A stretch of DNA of 64,000 nucleotides from Venturia oleaginea (GCA_013176395.1 JABMLP010000013.1:1116001-1180000), one strand, 5' to 3'. Shown: positions 25,807 through 37,876, counted from the stretch's first letter. The notes: generated by a model from the sequence alone, not told the origin. Numbers and translations are program-made.

Positions 25807-26404
25807 ATGGCTCATCCACCATCTATTGGGCGCAGTAACAGCAGGCGCAGCAAGCTGTTCTCCAAGCTCTCGTATGTTTTCCCTTCATCTCCCATCTGGA
25901 CAATGGTCGTACTAACAAACCAGCAGTCGCTCCTCCTCTGCCTCTGACCTCTCCGCCCAACGCCGTTCCGTGTACGCAGAGCCAGCCTACGTCGACAGAT
26001 TGAATGTCCCCGTTCGTCCTCACGTCATGCCTTCGGAGCCAAAGCCTCACGAACATTACCTCAAGCTCCAGCGCGACAACCTCGAGGGCACCCTCTCCGA
26101 CATCAAGAAAGTCAGGAACCTTCGCACTTCTGCTCTCCAGATCCGATCCATGCTCTGGGCCGCTGAGGACACTCCACCAAACCGCAAGGGACTACCAAGC
26201 GGCAGGGTTAGAATTCAGGAGGAGGACGTCGAGGATTTCAAGCAACAGATGAGACAGATGTTGGTTAGATGCTTAGCCGAGAGACCTGTCGAAGGTGCGG
26301 AGGAAACGGCTCAAAAGGAGAAGGAGATGGAGGAGAAGGCTTTGGCGCATTTTGACAAATTGGATTGGAGCTTCTTAAACGGGGATGGCATGAAGGGGTT
26401 CTGA
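25807..26404 (+). CDS. Conserved-looking small unknown protein
   Basis: Two exons (25807-25871 and 25927-26404) give 180 residues. The start is basic and Ser-rich (GRSNSRRSKLFSKLS), followed by a Pro-containing linker and two charged helical stretches (HYLKLQRDNLEGTLSDIKKV; EEDVEDFKQQMRQMLVRCL). The acidic C-terminus ends in an aromatic motif (FDKLDWSFLNGDG). No transmembrane segment or catalytic motif is visible. The acceptor reads CAGCAG, so two in-frame products differing by one residue are possible. Family not recognised; no function proposed. Confidence 0.65.
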
Positions 26405-28726
26405 GACACAACATTTTCGTCATGATGATTGATTGTTAGTTTTTATTCTTGTCTTTTTTGGTATAAGGAGTGGAGCAGGGAATGGTTTTGCATTGGGATA
26501 AGCTTAGAATTTGCAATCAACAGGGACAGTATTTTTAGATTCTTGTGCCGGACCGCTGTGCGTTGCTGAACTTGTAGACATGCGGCCAGAATGTACTCGG
26601 GACATGAATTCGGCAAACCAATTCTCAAAGCAAAATGAAGCTGCTGGTCGTTGCATTTGATCAACCGGGCCTTCTGAAAAGTTGGTACGCGACCATGAAC
26701 CCACGACCCAACCACGATGATCTTTTTAGTGATGAAGATTTAGCCTACCGGCTTTTGATTTCCGACTCGCCAACCAACAGCATCAAGGCGCAGAGAGATG
26801 TTTTTCATCTGGGGAATGAAAAATCTCTGCCGTATATTACTAGTAGAGTAAGGAAGTTCCATGCAGCGGTGGTAAAGCGGGTGGGCACTGTCTTGGACAT
26901 GGGTATTCAAAATCTTGAAGAGGATCTTCGTGGCTGACATTTCGGCCCAGCCCCTTAACGGATCGGGATCACCCCGTGAGACTTAGGTATCTAGCCGAAC
27001 TGGGTCTTACATTGTACTAGACATGGATCAAGGCACGAGTTGTTGGCACAGTGTGTTCTTGGTTTTGCTGAGTTTCGTCAACGAACGTTGTCTTAACGTG
27101 CTTTGCCTGGCAAGATTATAAGGAGTGGGAGCTGCGTAGGCTTGGCAGGTTGATTCATCTCTCTCTTTTCCCTTTCCAAATCCATTTGCTTTTTCGGGGA
27201 ATTCCAGTAGGACACACTCATCACTTGGAGATGGGGCGCGATGCGTAGATGTTGTTTGGCTATACACAGGAAAGCTCGCGCCCTGGCAATAAGTCCATGA
27301 AGAAAATGGTCCAGAGATAACCATTCGAAAGCTCAGGATGGCTCTAGCGACGCGTTGTATGCTGAAAGGAGAAGGAGAAGCGATACTCTGTTTGGAAGTC
27401 ACCGCAGTTCAGGCATTGTCTGCCAATTCGAGGGATATTGTGCTGGATGTGCAAACGCGTGGGAATCGTACGCCGAGGCTAAACTACTATTGCTAAGTAT
27501 TTTAAGGAATAAGTTGAGTACTTCTAGGTCTGACCGTACGCGCGCATGGATAGAATCTTCCCGCAAGGGACATAAGGGCATTCTTCAAATCTTGTCATCT
27601 AACTGGAATTCCAGAAGCCGTCACTGAACATGCAGTCTACGACCCCATACTCCTGCCGCTATCACGCCTCCCCTACGAGTCTCCATTCGTTAGCCTCTTC
27701 GAAAAGAGAGGGACCCCGGCAAACTCCTCTAACGACAATTTTGTATATGCCAAATTCTGGGTCAACTGTAAATAAGCTAGAGAGGACGAGTCATCGCCAG
27801 CTCGGACGCAGATTGGTTGCTTGAGAATCAACACGATTTGAGCTGGCTCCTCTGTCCCAAGCCATCCGTTTAGTAAGTTTCTACTCCCTAATTTTTCACT
27901 TAAATGTCATAACTTGGCAGCTGCCGATCCTGCCAAAAGACAGGTGTGGTGACTCTCTCCGAGTCTTGCTATGGTGGCTTTATTGCCAAGTATAAGCCAC
28001 TATCTTGGAGTGGGTCACGATTCTCGTTACCAGCGCGCCCCAGGACGACATGTAAGGAGTAACTTCCGTCAACTTCTCTTCGGGAAAAGAAGCGATTCGT
28101 TCAGACAAAAATAGCCAGAGTCGTATCAACAACAGATCTAGGACTGCTTGTGTACCATTCGCGCAATACCTCTAACAGACAGGGTTTTCAATGCCCAATG
28201 ACAACGGATCAGCCAAAGTGCCAGCCTTGGTGCAGGACGAGGTCTCCTCCAAATTTATTAACAAACACCAAGCACTTTTGAAGAACATCCTGAAGAAAAT
28301 TACGGAGTGCCACATGTTGCTAGCCGAGCTGATGGTAGTCGTTAACCGTTTCGGGCGGCCATACGAATTGCTCGACGTCAGACTTGGAGTCAAATCATGG
28401 GCCGCCTGCCTCGATGGTGATGTTTAGCTGAGCCCAAATCGGGTTGTATCCCAGTGGGCTACAGGCCTTCCCACAATGTTCTGGTATAGGGCGACGCAGA
28501 TGTCCAGTGTGTATGCATCGTCGACGTTACTCATAGACACTCAGGAGGCGTGGAAAGGGAGGCGAGAAATGTGTATAAAAGACCCTCCTCCTGCCACTAG
28601 ATTCACAATTATCAACAACAACAACTTCACAGTCAACAATCATTACCACAGCCACTCTCTTCACCACTATCAAACTCCTTTTTCAAGCAAACAATCCAAC
28701 CAAAAAGAAATCCCCAATCCATCAAC
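26405..28726. other. Intergenic, upstream of hydrophobin
   Basis: 2.3 kb without a supported gene. Open frames at 26635-26937 and 28191-28427 (100 and 78 codons, plus) are possible small genes, but have no signal peptide, domain or splice support. The last 160 nt hold the hydrophobin core promoter. Confidence 0.45.
28574..28580 (+). promoter_or_regulatory. TATA box of the hydrophobin gene
   Basis: TATAAAA about 150 nt before the start codon, followed by a CAACAACAAC-rich leader. A strong TATA box is usual for highly expressed, regulated fungal secreted-protein genes. Confidence 0.7.
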
Positions 28727-29116
28727 ATGTTCTCCAAGGTCGTCCTCTTCCTCTCCGTCCTCAGCGTCGCTATCGCTGCTCCCGGTTCCAGAACCAAATC
28801 CACGGCCACTGGAACAACCTCTGTCGAGAACAAGTCATGTGTCGATGGAGGCACTCTCAGCTGCTGCGAGAGTGGAGGCCTTCTCGGACTCAACTGTGTT
28901 CTCCCCATTCGTGCGTGTTCCCCCTCTCGCCTCGTCAATAACACGGTTGACTAACATCTCATTCCAGTCGGCGCATGCTCGGGTAGCAACAATGTTGCTG
29001 CTTGCTGCAAGACGAACCAGGTTGTAAGTGAACCTCCACGCTCCATCACCGGATGCCAATAGCTAATCAATCCTCAGGGCCTCATCAACATCGGGCTCGA
29101 CTGCATCGCTCTTTAG
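28727..29116 (+). CDS. Small hydrophobin, class I-like with short loops
   Basis: Three exons (28727-28910, 28968-29023, 29078-29116) give 92 residues. A clear signal peptide (MFSKVVLFLSVLSVAIAAPG) precedes eight cysteines in the hydrophobin order C-CC-C-C-CC-C, with gaps of 7, 9, 7, 8 and 13. Hydrophobins are secreted, self-assemble at air-water interfaces and coat hyphae and spores. The GLLGLNC and GLINIGLDCIAL segments resemble class I C-termini, but the gap after the first CC is much shorter than usual for class I and the fourth-fifth gap is shorter than in class II. Class is therefore uncertain. Confidence 0.88.
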
Positions 29117-31089
29117 ATAGGAGGAGATTTGTGGATCTTTCGGTTCAAAAACTTGTTATTCTTGGTGTTGCAATGTTATATGTTGGAGGCCCCATTCACG
29201 ACCCACTCTTGTTCACTCTTTTGGCTCCGCTGCTGTTCGCAGCTATTGATTAGTGAGAATCTTGATGATGGAATTTGGTTGAAAAGAACCTTTCCGTTAC
29301 TTTTTCGCACTCAGTGGTTTTGTCTTCTAACAAGTTCGACCCAGTTACTTCCTATTGCCACTGTGGGCTCCCTTAATACTTAAGAAATTCAAAGTTATGT
29401 CTATTCATAACATCAACTCAATCACTTCGAGACAACCCAATGATGAGATCACAGCAATTCGACAATTCCTTTGACTAGGTATTTCTTCCAAGATTCATCA
29501 TATTGTAGGCTTTGATTGTACAAACGCGATGGAACAGGTTTCAAAGATTCCTGTCCAAGTCCTGAACATCCCGTCAGATCTCAAAGGTGAATGTAAGCCC
29601 CTTGGTAAAGAAAGAGAAACACAAAGAAAATTTGTTTCAGCAACGTACACGCTGGAATGATCATCATCTAATGGGTATAAAATCTAGCCGCAGAACAGGA
29701 AGAGGAAAGGTTTCATTCAATGCATCATGTCTTGAGGCATTCGATGTTCGAGCTCTTCAGTTGAGGCGAAAGAGATAATCGGCGAGAGCGAGACTGCAGG
29801 TTGAATGGCGAATGGTAGTCGGGTACCAGACAATTCGCTCGTTGATGAGAAGCGCGACCTGGTATTTGACAACCAGTCCACCGAAGATTTTGGGCAATTG
29901 ATTGACGCGATGGAGTGCAGGTCCCGCTTAACTGAGACAATCAGGCGAATCAGCTTCAACTGGTTGCCCGCTTGCAGTTGGTCAATCAGGTGTCAAGGGG
30001 CGGAGGCGGCGGGAGTTTTTCCGAGATCAGTAGCCTCATATAATCTAATCTGATGAGCTCGGTTCGATATATGGGCCCCTTCCCGAGGCTTCTTAGATCT
30101 ACTACTGTGCTTTCCATCAATCGTCAGGGTGGTCCTAAAATACATGAAAAAGGTAAGTTAGATGTAGAAAAAGATAGGCTCCGAAATATCTCAGCCTACC
30201 GTATTATCACGTTTTAACAACCCGTCGGAATCCGAAAAATACAAACTCCTAACGCTGGTACTATTTCCTAATTAATACGATAGATCGACTGAATTCAATT
30301 GGCTAAACTAGAGTAAGTCGTACGATACAGGCCTGTGCTGTCCATCTTAATTACTGTTTTAAAGTTGAAGGAAACTGAAATCGTGCCCAATCATTTTGGA
30401 AACCACAATATTGTTCTTTCTAGGTTCAAACTGACTTACTTTCTGAGCGGCCCAGATAGCTAAGCACGAGATTACCTCTTTAGATCAATCTTACATCGCT
30501 TAATGTCAATCCCTAGGTTATATTCCTGTCTTGTGATATAAAATCGCTAGATTTGAGAAGAAGCTCATTAAAATCGCAAGAAATCCTGCGAGACCCTGAT
30601 ATGCAGCTCTCTTGGTCCCCAGAGAAAAGAAGATCGAACCATCCGGTGCCATGTGCATAGTAGAGAGCAGTAATGTCTCCAAGTAGACCCGTACCCAGAG
30701 ACACCAGTGTGCTGCACATCCTCTGAACGTTCGCAAAGTTCATCGGCTACTGTATACATTTCGGAAGCCTACGGAGTGCAAAATATATTTTGGTAACATC
30801 GATTCGGTACGGACAATAAATGTCAGTGGATCCCCCCTGACTAATCCAAGTTTTACGGCACAAACACCCTTATCCATCAGACTATAGTACTATGTATATA
30901 TAGCTCTCGCGACTCGTGTTCACTGGATCGAAGCCCCATTCTTTGTATGCACAGAGCTGTTAATCCTTCAATTACGACAGAAGAACAAGGATAATGGCAG
31001 CATCACTATAGACTACAAAACCCAGCGAAGTCATCCGCCCCGGATTTTCTCGATCTCGATCCATTGGGCTCCAAAAATCAAGTCCAAAA
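29117..31089. other. Intergenic, partly A+T-rich
   Basis: Nearly 2 kb with no supported gene. The part from about 30100 to 30900 is visibly richer in A+T than neighbouring coding DNA. Confidence 0.5.
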
Positions 31090-31553
31090 ATGCTGTCACC
31101 ACTTTATTATTTAGCAGTCGTCCTTACCTCCGTACAGCAAGTTTCTGGACTCGCTGTTGTGATTTCGTCATCTAACAATGACGAACCTCTTTATCCTAGG
31201 CCTCAAACAACCTTTGGCGCCTGCGGTATTTGCGAAAACGAAGGCAACAAAGATATCGTACGTCATGCCGATTATTTCTAGGCTCTGTCATTATCTTTGA
31301 AAAGTTGTAGCACCTAGAGTGATTGTATCACTTTATTATTGGAACTTGTAGGCTGATAAGGTATTACAGCTATACTTTTGTGGCAGAACCCAATCCATTT
31401 CCAATGCGAAATATTGCTCGGCTAGATGCAGTAGAACCCAGTTTCAGAAGCAACAGAAAGTCTGCTGCGTATGTTCCACCTCTTGTAGGAAGAGCTTAGG
31501 TGCTAACGTATTCGCAGAATGTCACCTGTCCGCCGCCCGTAAATTGGGGTTAG
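31090..31553 (+). CDS. Small secreted cysteine-rich protein (effector-like)
   Basis: Three exons (31090-31257, 31352-31468, 31518-31553), joined at phase 0 with good donors (GTACGT, GTATGT) and a GCTAAC branch point, give 106 residues. A signal peptide (MLSPLYYLAVVLTSVQQVSG) is followed by a Ser/Asn/Pro-rich pro-like segment and eight cysteines: FGACGICENEG, FCGR, YCSARCS, KVCCNVTC. The even number suggests four disulfides outside the cell. There is no hydrophobin CC-C pattern. Length, secretion and Cys content fit fungal effector or antimicrobial candidates, but I recognise no family. No single frame is longer than 63 codons, so it is easily missed by ORF calling. Confidence 0.68.
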
Positions 31554-32542
31554 TATTGATCGCAGATGTTTGGATGATAGTTTCGATTCGATGAATGTCG
31601 GCGCGTTTGAAGGCGATGGCGATGGCGAGGGTTGGAATCATTTCGTATTCGAGCATTAATTATCAACGAGAGCTCGCACTGTTCAAGTACAGAGTATACA
31701 CATCGATGGCAATGATCTGGTAGCCCCCCCCCAAAAAAAACCACCCCCAAAACGGGATTGCCAGAAAAGTATCAACATCAAGCTCTCAACCATCGCTAGT
31801 CGGAATCGGCAGGGCATGAGTGACTGAACCAAAAAATTACCACTCTCAAGGCTCTTTCGTTGGAGCAGTGCCATGGTCTGCTGCAACAAGTTTCCTTATG
31901 ATCGAGGTCCATGATGATCTTCTCGAATTGGCCGTGAAGCTTTGACGATGGACTCTCGCACCGATCGAACCGTGTTCGAGCTGTAACCCATAAAGGCAAG
32001 AACGTAAATTCGACAATTCCAACGGGTTTGATGTTTGGAGACACAGACCTGTAACTCAATTTCTCCAAAATGGCGACGTGAATTCCGACTTCATACTACC
32101 ATCGACCAAGTCGGCGGAACCAAGCTGGGACGATCTATTGATTCGGGTTCAGGATCCGTGGAAAGCTCTCCCAACACCATATTTGTCTACAGAACGGCCC
32201 GGTGCGACAAGGACGGAACAAGAGTTTGGGCCGCAGATTGTCTTACCTTTGTCAGTGGTTCGTTACCTAGTGGTGCTGCGGACCAGCAGCCTGATTTCGC
32301 CACGATATGGAAAGGGGCGGAAAAAGTGAGTTTGTAGGCATTGTAATAAGCTCATGAAATCTATAATCATCCCAAGTGACCAAATATTTCTAATCTTTCC
32401 AACCTCCGATTTTGGTATCCAAGACTCCTCGATATGTAATTTTTTAGTCGGAATGCCAAACCCAATGCATATGCCGATCTTGCAAAACACAAATGCAAAA
32501 TCTCATCTCACGCTCGCTAAAAGACGCAATTTCTTAATACGC
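31554..32542. other. Intergenic
   Basis: About 1 kb with no supported gene; contains a C-run/A-run junction near 31725-31750. Confidence 0.5.
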
Positions 32543-34359
32543 CTATTCCAGAAACGTGAACAAATTAGTATGTACAACGTTCAACGCTCTGTCGGCATCC
32601 CTTTCCCAAATGACACAGGAGATATTGATCTCCGAAGCTCCTTGAGATATCATTTCGATGTTGATCTGTTAGTCATTAGCTTCGCTATGAAGTATCGAGA
32701 ACGGCCAGAAACTAACATGATTCTCTCCGAGCACGCTGAAGAATTTGCCAGAAATACCGGTCATATTCTTCAGGTGCTTTCCCACCAAGCTCACAATAGC
32801 CATGTCGGCTACGAGGTCTATATTGCCGAGCTCCGAGAGATCCTCAACACAGCCATGGAGGCGCATATCCTGGATCTGGAGGTCATCATCATCGGCCCCA
32901 CCAGTGAGCATATCATGCTCGCTGTGAAGTGCCATAGAAATATGGACCTCGGAACTCGAGATCAGGTCGACACTGAGATGATGTTTATCCAGAATACCAA
33001 AGATCTTGGCTAGGAAACCATGCGCACGGGTACGGCGATTGGAGTGAATGTTCAGCACGACGATTGAGTGCTTGATAGTCACGGCTGTGGGACGTCTAGG
33101 TCCCACAAGAGCTTCGAGATTCGATGATGAACGGCCTCGAGAGAGTTTAGGTTTGAGAGGCCCCTGTATGCTTTCGACTTCGGGAAGAATAACTGTTCCA
33201 GGGCCTCGTGGGTTCATAACATTCTTGATACGAATTGGGATTTGTTCCCGAATGACTTGTTCCATGGTAAACTATTTTCTGTTAGCATGATCGGTGTTCT
33301 GCTTCTGAGACAGACTTACAGGATGGATGACTTCGCTTCCATAGAAGGTCAACTCGGCGGCCTCAGAGGGTGAAACGGAGGGTAGCAACCGTGAGGTGGG
33401 CACTCTACGCGGATCCGCGCTGAAAATGCCATCAACCTCTTTCCAGATCTGCAACTCGTGTGCATGGGTACCAATGGCAACTAAGGCAGCGCAAAGATCT
33501 GTATAGCCACGACCAATGCTGTGCAAAAGCCCGTCAGGGACGTGTCCAAAGTATCCCGTAACAATCGGGACCTTGTCTCCGCACCGTAGCACTTCTTGCC
33601 CAAGTGCAGCAGCCAACTCTTTATAAGCTCGATCCTTGGTCAAAGCATCCTTGGTGAGAGATGGGATCTTGTATCTCTTCATGATGTCGCTCAGATCCAC
33701 AACCTGGGCGGGGGTATCATTGTCCTGTAGCAGCACAGCCATGTAATGACATGAAAGCTTTTCTCCCTTGGAGATGATCTTGTTCTCTGCCTTCTTACTG
33801 ACCTCCTCCAAGTGTAACGCTGAGTCCAGGATCTTGGTGAGGCTTCGACATTCTGCCTTCACCTGCTCAATAAAAGCGTCGAGGAGGTCTGGGTTCTTGA
33901 TGGTCTCGCGAGCGGCCTGGATATGGTCGTCCTCTATCAACTGGACAATTTCGGCATATTGTTTCGCTCCAAGGCCTGTTTCTGCAGCTTTGGCAGCACG
34001 GAGTAGTCTGTGTAGGATTAGCAGAATGTCAAGCGTTCAACTGATTGCAGTATAGGCACACCTGTTCGTAGTACCACTAGCCTTGTCGTATGAGCTTCGT
34101 GCAGAGCAAACAACGGCAATCCTAGACTGCAACAAGGCAGATTTCACAATGCCAGCGATTGGCAGAGCAAACTTTCCCACGCTGGTACCGCCAAATCTGC
34201 ACTCAATTAGCCTCAATTCACTCTTTGTTCACATCTCAGCTCGTCGAGGAGCGTGGCGCACTTTTGTACAACCCAATTGCCCCCTCCTGGTAAATTCTTC
34301 TCTGGCGTATGCGGTATCGATTCCTCGCTAGAGTATATGTATCCGTTCGGGGAGTCCAT
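32543..34359 (-). CDS. HOM3: Aspartokinase (Hom3 type)
   Basis: Five exons can be joined. The kinase start is NWVVQKFGGTSVGKFALPIA with its first splice after the lysine codon; the nucleotide-binding core includes VVCSARS and VPIVTGYFGHVPDG; the regulatory part begins HPFTMEQVIREQIPIRIKNV and ends with tandem ACT-like strands (SVDLISSSEVHISM; ENHINIEMISQGASEINIS). It phosphorylates aspartate, the first step to threonine, methionine and isoleucine, and is inhibited by threonine through the ACT domains. The start at 34359 has the context CGCCACCATGG; an in-frame ATG at 34506 is less likely. The last exon was found only by splicing at about 32718/32665. No missing catalytic residues are evident. 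Confidence 0.92.
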
Positions 34360-34556
34360 GGTGGCGTTGGTGGGGTCTCGCTTGTGCAGATATGGAGGGT
34401 GGATTGGGTAATTGTATATGTTCGGGGATTGGAGCGTGGAGAATGGGGGTTTCTTTGTGTGCAGTGAGTTTAAGTTATAAGTATTACTGGCAGCGATTTC
34501 GGCCATAGTGAGCCAGATTCTATTTCTCACACCGACAACACACAAAGGTCGTCTCA

Positions 34557-34562
34557 GAGTCA
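34557..34562 (-). promoter_or_regulatory. Possible Gcn4/CpcA (TGACTC) element
   Basis: TGACTC on the coding strand about 200 nt before the aspartokinase ATG. The consensus for general amino acid control is TGASTCA, so the last base does not match. Confidence 0.35.
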
Positions 34563-35334
34563 ACGGGACCTTCAATCGCTCCTTTATGTCTTCTTCATCT
34601 TCTCATCACCTACAGGAAGTCCCCAGGCCTACCCTGAAGATCTGCTTCGATGTAGTATATCCTGCATGCCTACATTTCCCCCTACGCACACGTCCGAGGT
34701 TCGCAACAAGGGTTGCAGAGATGCAGATGATGCACGACGAGAATACTCTCATAGCCTGTGCGAGCCTTGCCAACGCTGAGACAAGCGCTCGACAAAGCTT
34801 TCTGCGACTCGAAACAATCTCAACAGCGATCGTCAGGGACATACAAAAAGCAAAAATACACGATGCGTAAGAATCAGGCTGAGCCCAGATGCTTCTCGAG
34901 CCTACCCACATCCATGCACCCCGCTCTCTCCCGTCTATCTGCGGAGGTGACTATGCATGCCCCAGCTTCTATCCTTCCGCTCGGTAACAGCCTAATCGTT
35001 ATATTAAACATTTGCGGAGAACTAGTCCCACATTCGTGCTACCAGAACATGCCCAATGCCCTGAGAAATGTCTTAATCAAAAAGAGGACGAAAGGAACCA
35101 ACTGCCATAACTGCTGCCAGAAATCCCTCGTAAAATTCCAGGACGAGAGTATTGCAGCATTTCTTCAGAACGTACCTGCTCCGGTCCGGTAATGTCAACC
35201 AAGACGCCGAGTGTTCTCCGCCAGAACCGGTCCATCCATCATACACACTCATCTTTAAAACAGAAGACCAATTGCATATTCAAATCGTCCCATCCTATTC
35301 CATCCCATCCCGACCATGTCCCCTTACGCCCTCT
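34563..35334. other. Intergenic between aspartokinase and bur1
   Basis: Upstream of aspartokinase and downstream of bur1, both minus. Open frames here have no recognisable features. Confidence 0.5.
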
Positions 35335-37240
35335 TTATCGTCGATAAGGATCCCGATCGCGATCCCTTCTCTCGCCATCTCTATCTCTCTCTCGGTCAGG
35401 ACTTCGACTCCTAGTCGACCGCCTGTGATCTCTCCTCTCCGCTCTCGGCGCATCCCAATCTCTAATCTCTTCTCGCCCACCTCTTCGCTCGTCCGCAGCC
35501 TGCCGTCTCTCCTCGCGGTACCGATCATCCTTACCCTCACTCCTCCTGTCATCTCTTGAACCTCTCCTCCCTTCACTCCGGTAAGCAGGGACATAAGAAT
35601 CCAAGTTCGCACTGCTACTGGGTCCAGGTGGTCTCCGATCGTGATGCACCCGATCTCGATCTCTATCTCCTCCACGATCTCTCGGCTCGCGGTCCCGCTC
35701 TCTTGAAGGTACGAGCGAGGGAACAGCGACATCAGGTCGAGGCGGTAACGCATGTCTGATCCCCTCTGGAGGTTGTGGAAGGTGTCTAGGTGGTCCAAAA
35801 TCCCTCGAACATTCACCATTCACCCATGGTTGTCGTCGATCTCCCCCGCGAGGTGGTCCTCGCGAATCGTATCCTGGCTGAACTCCTCTTACATCATAAG
35901 CCCCTTGCGGTATCCGGCTGTTGTATCCATGTCCGTTGTGTCTAGGAGCGCCTCTCTGTCCACCACGGCCGCTGTCCCAGCCATTCGTAGGAGGTCCATT
36001 CCCATTCCATTCACCATTTGGTCCGCCTCCTACTGTTCCTCCTTGTGGGGCTGGTGGGAGGTTCTGCGCTGGGGGCCGGCCATTTCGTTTGTCCAGTTCG
36101 TGAGAATCGGCGAACCATGGGATGTCTTCAGGTCGGGAGGGAAGCGGGTGATTCGTGAAATAGGGATGATGTAGAGCGTCCATAGCGTTGACTCGCTTCC
36201 GGTAGTCGAGGCGCAGGAGTTCGCGCATTAGTGAGACAGCGTCTGGACCGTATCTAGGACAGAGTTGAGTTCAATACAACCACAACATCGAGAGAGGGCA
36301 ACTCACCTTCCAAATTCCCGCTCCAAGGTGCCAGGCTCGGCGACCCAATTCTTGACACCCTCACAACCCGGCAACTCCTGCCAGCCAGGCATGTTTCGTT
36401 CCGTCGGTGACCCCACCAGCTCAAAGATGATTTGCGCCTGGTTAAGATCACTCTTTCCGGCGAGAATCGGCTTCTTCTTGAACATCTCGCCAAAAACGCA
36501 GCTATTACTCGTTAGTTCCGCGCATTACAAGTGACTTACCAGACTCACCCAGCCCCCCACATATCAATAGCCGTGGTGTATTTCCTCAACTGAAGCAGTA
36601 ACTCTGGTGGCCGATACCATCTCGTCACAACTAACGTCGTGTACTCCCGCTTCGCCTCTCCACCACCCTGTCCAGGCTTTGGCACATCATCGTCATAATG
36701 TCTCGCCAGTCCAAAATCTGCAATCTTGAGAATCCCGTCACGGCTGATCAGCAAATTGGCGGCCTTCATATCCCGATGCAGAATGTGACTATTGTGCAAA
36801 TACTTCAAGCCTCTCAAAAGCTGCAACATGTAGCACTTGATATGTTGAGGCTGCAAATACACATCCCGGTTATCCAGCAACCCACTCAAATCGTGAGCCA
36901 TGTACGGCGTAACCATATACAATGTTGCCCTCTTCTTGTTCGTCGCGGCTGTCCGATCGACAATCATTTCCTCGAGGCGTATGACGTTGGTGTGAGAGAG
37001 CATTTTGAGGAGTTTTATTTCACGGAGAGCTGTTATGGGAAAGCCGTCTTTTTCGTTGTGCATGAGAATCTTTTTGAGGGCGACGACGTTTTTGGTTTTC
37101 CTCGAGCGCGCTTTGTAGACCTCTCCGAATGTGCCTTCCCCTAGCTTTTCTTGAACATCATATTCTTCCAGTTTTGCGCTTCCATGGTATCTGCGTTCCA
37201 GTGGCCGGACAGGCAGCGCTGTATGTGTGGGCGTCGACAT
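35335..37240 (-). CDS. bur1: Cyclin-dependent kinase Bur1/Cdk9
   Basis: Three exons (37240-36549, 36501-36307, 36253-35335) give 601 residues. Kinase motifs in order: [12 protein letters not shown] glycine loop, [18 protein letters not shown] (the PITALRE cyclin-binding helix typical of Cdk9/Bur1), [11 protein letters not shown] catalytic loop, [10 protein letters not shown], a T-loop with [19 protein letters not shown], and [14 protein letters not shown]. With its cyclin it phosphorylates the RNA polymerase II tail and Spt5 to promote elongation. The C-terminal 260 residues are Arg/Asp/Gly-rich and end in an RD/RS-like tract ([20 protein letters not shown]), which is probably disordered. An upstream in-frame ATG at 37297 is possible. 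Confidence 0.95.
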
Positions 37241-37632
37241 TGTGAGTGACGATAGGGACGGGAGTACAAGGTATGGCGGAGGGGCCTGGCCGTTCACTAG
37301 CGATGCTGGGGATGGTCGCGTTGGTCGAACGGTATTCGGTGTGTGGTTGATGGTGGGAGGAGGGTAAGTAGTGGTTTCTTATGGCAGGATTGACATTATC
37401 CGATGGTTGTATAATTGTCCTCTCTTACACTCGTTCACTGCGATCTCCGGATACTCTGCCAAGCCGATTTGCATGCATTTTAGCCATGAATCTCAATCTC
37501 AACTTCACTACACATCCGCTAGGAACACACATCCAATCCCACCTAGTACACATAGCCAAACAATTGTAGGTACAACTTACTTTAACGCAACCATCAAATT
37601 ATACTAACTTGACTGACAGCCCAACTGGCATC
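37241..37632. promoter_or_regulatory. Shared divergent promoter region of bur1 and the complex I subunit
   Basis: 392 nt between divergent starts. A possible upstream exon for the plus-strand gene (ATG at 37486, donor after 37565, acceptor before 37619) would keep the frame and extend its N-terminus by about 30 residues; not preferred. Confidence 0.4.
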
Positions 37633-37876
37633 ATGGTCGACCAAACAGGTGCCGCGGACCGCATTAGCAAAACCCACAGCGCCCACCCCATTCACATCCA
37701 CCCCGTCCGACCTCTATACAGATTCGCCGCAGTTGGCCTCGGAGCAAGCATGTGGTTCTTTGTATGCATTCGTGATCAGCAGGATATACTCGGAAACTGA
37801 CAGACAGCAGTTGTTCTACAGACTACGAAAGGACGGCCCTGCATTATTCGGCTTCAAGCACCCATGGGACCATTGA
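37633..37876 (+). CDS. Probable mitochondrial complex I accessory subunit (NDUFB2-like)
   Basis: Two exons (37633-37761, 37811-37876) give 64 residues. One membrane span (YRFAAVGLGASMWFF) is preceded by IHIHPVRPL and followed by RLRKDGPALFGFKHPWDH. This small single-span layout, with W-F after the span and a conserved C-terminal LFGxKHPW, resembles the NDUFB2 (AGGG) group of NADH:ubiquinone oxidoreductase membrane-arm subunits. That assignment is from memory of the family and is moderately sure. The second exon acceptor reads CAGCAG, allowing an extra Gln. Confidence 0.6.

Noticed and set aside
32354..33013. 219-codon plus-strand open frame
   Set aside because: It is antisense to the well-supported C-terminal exons of aspartokinase and has no motif of its own.
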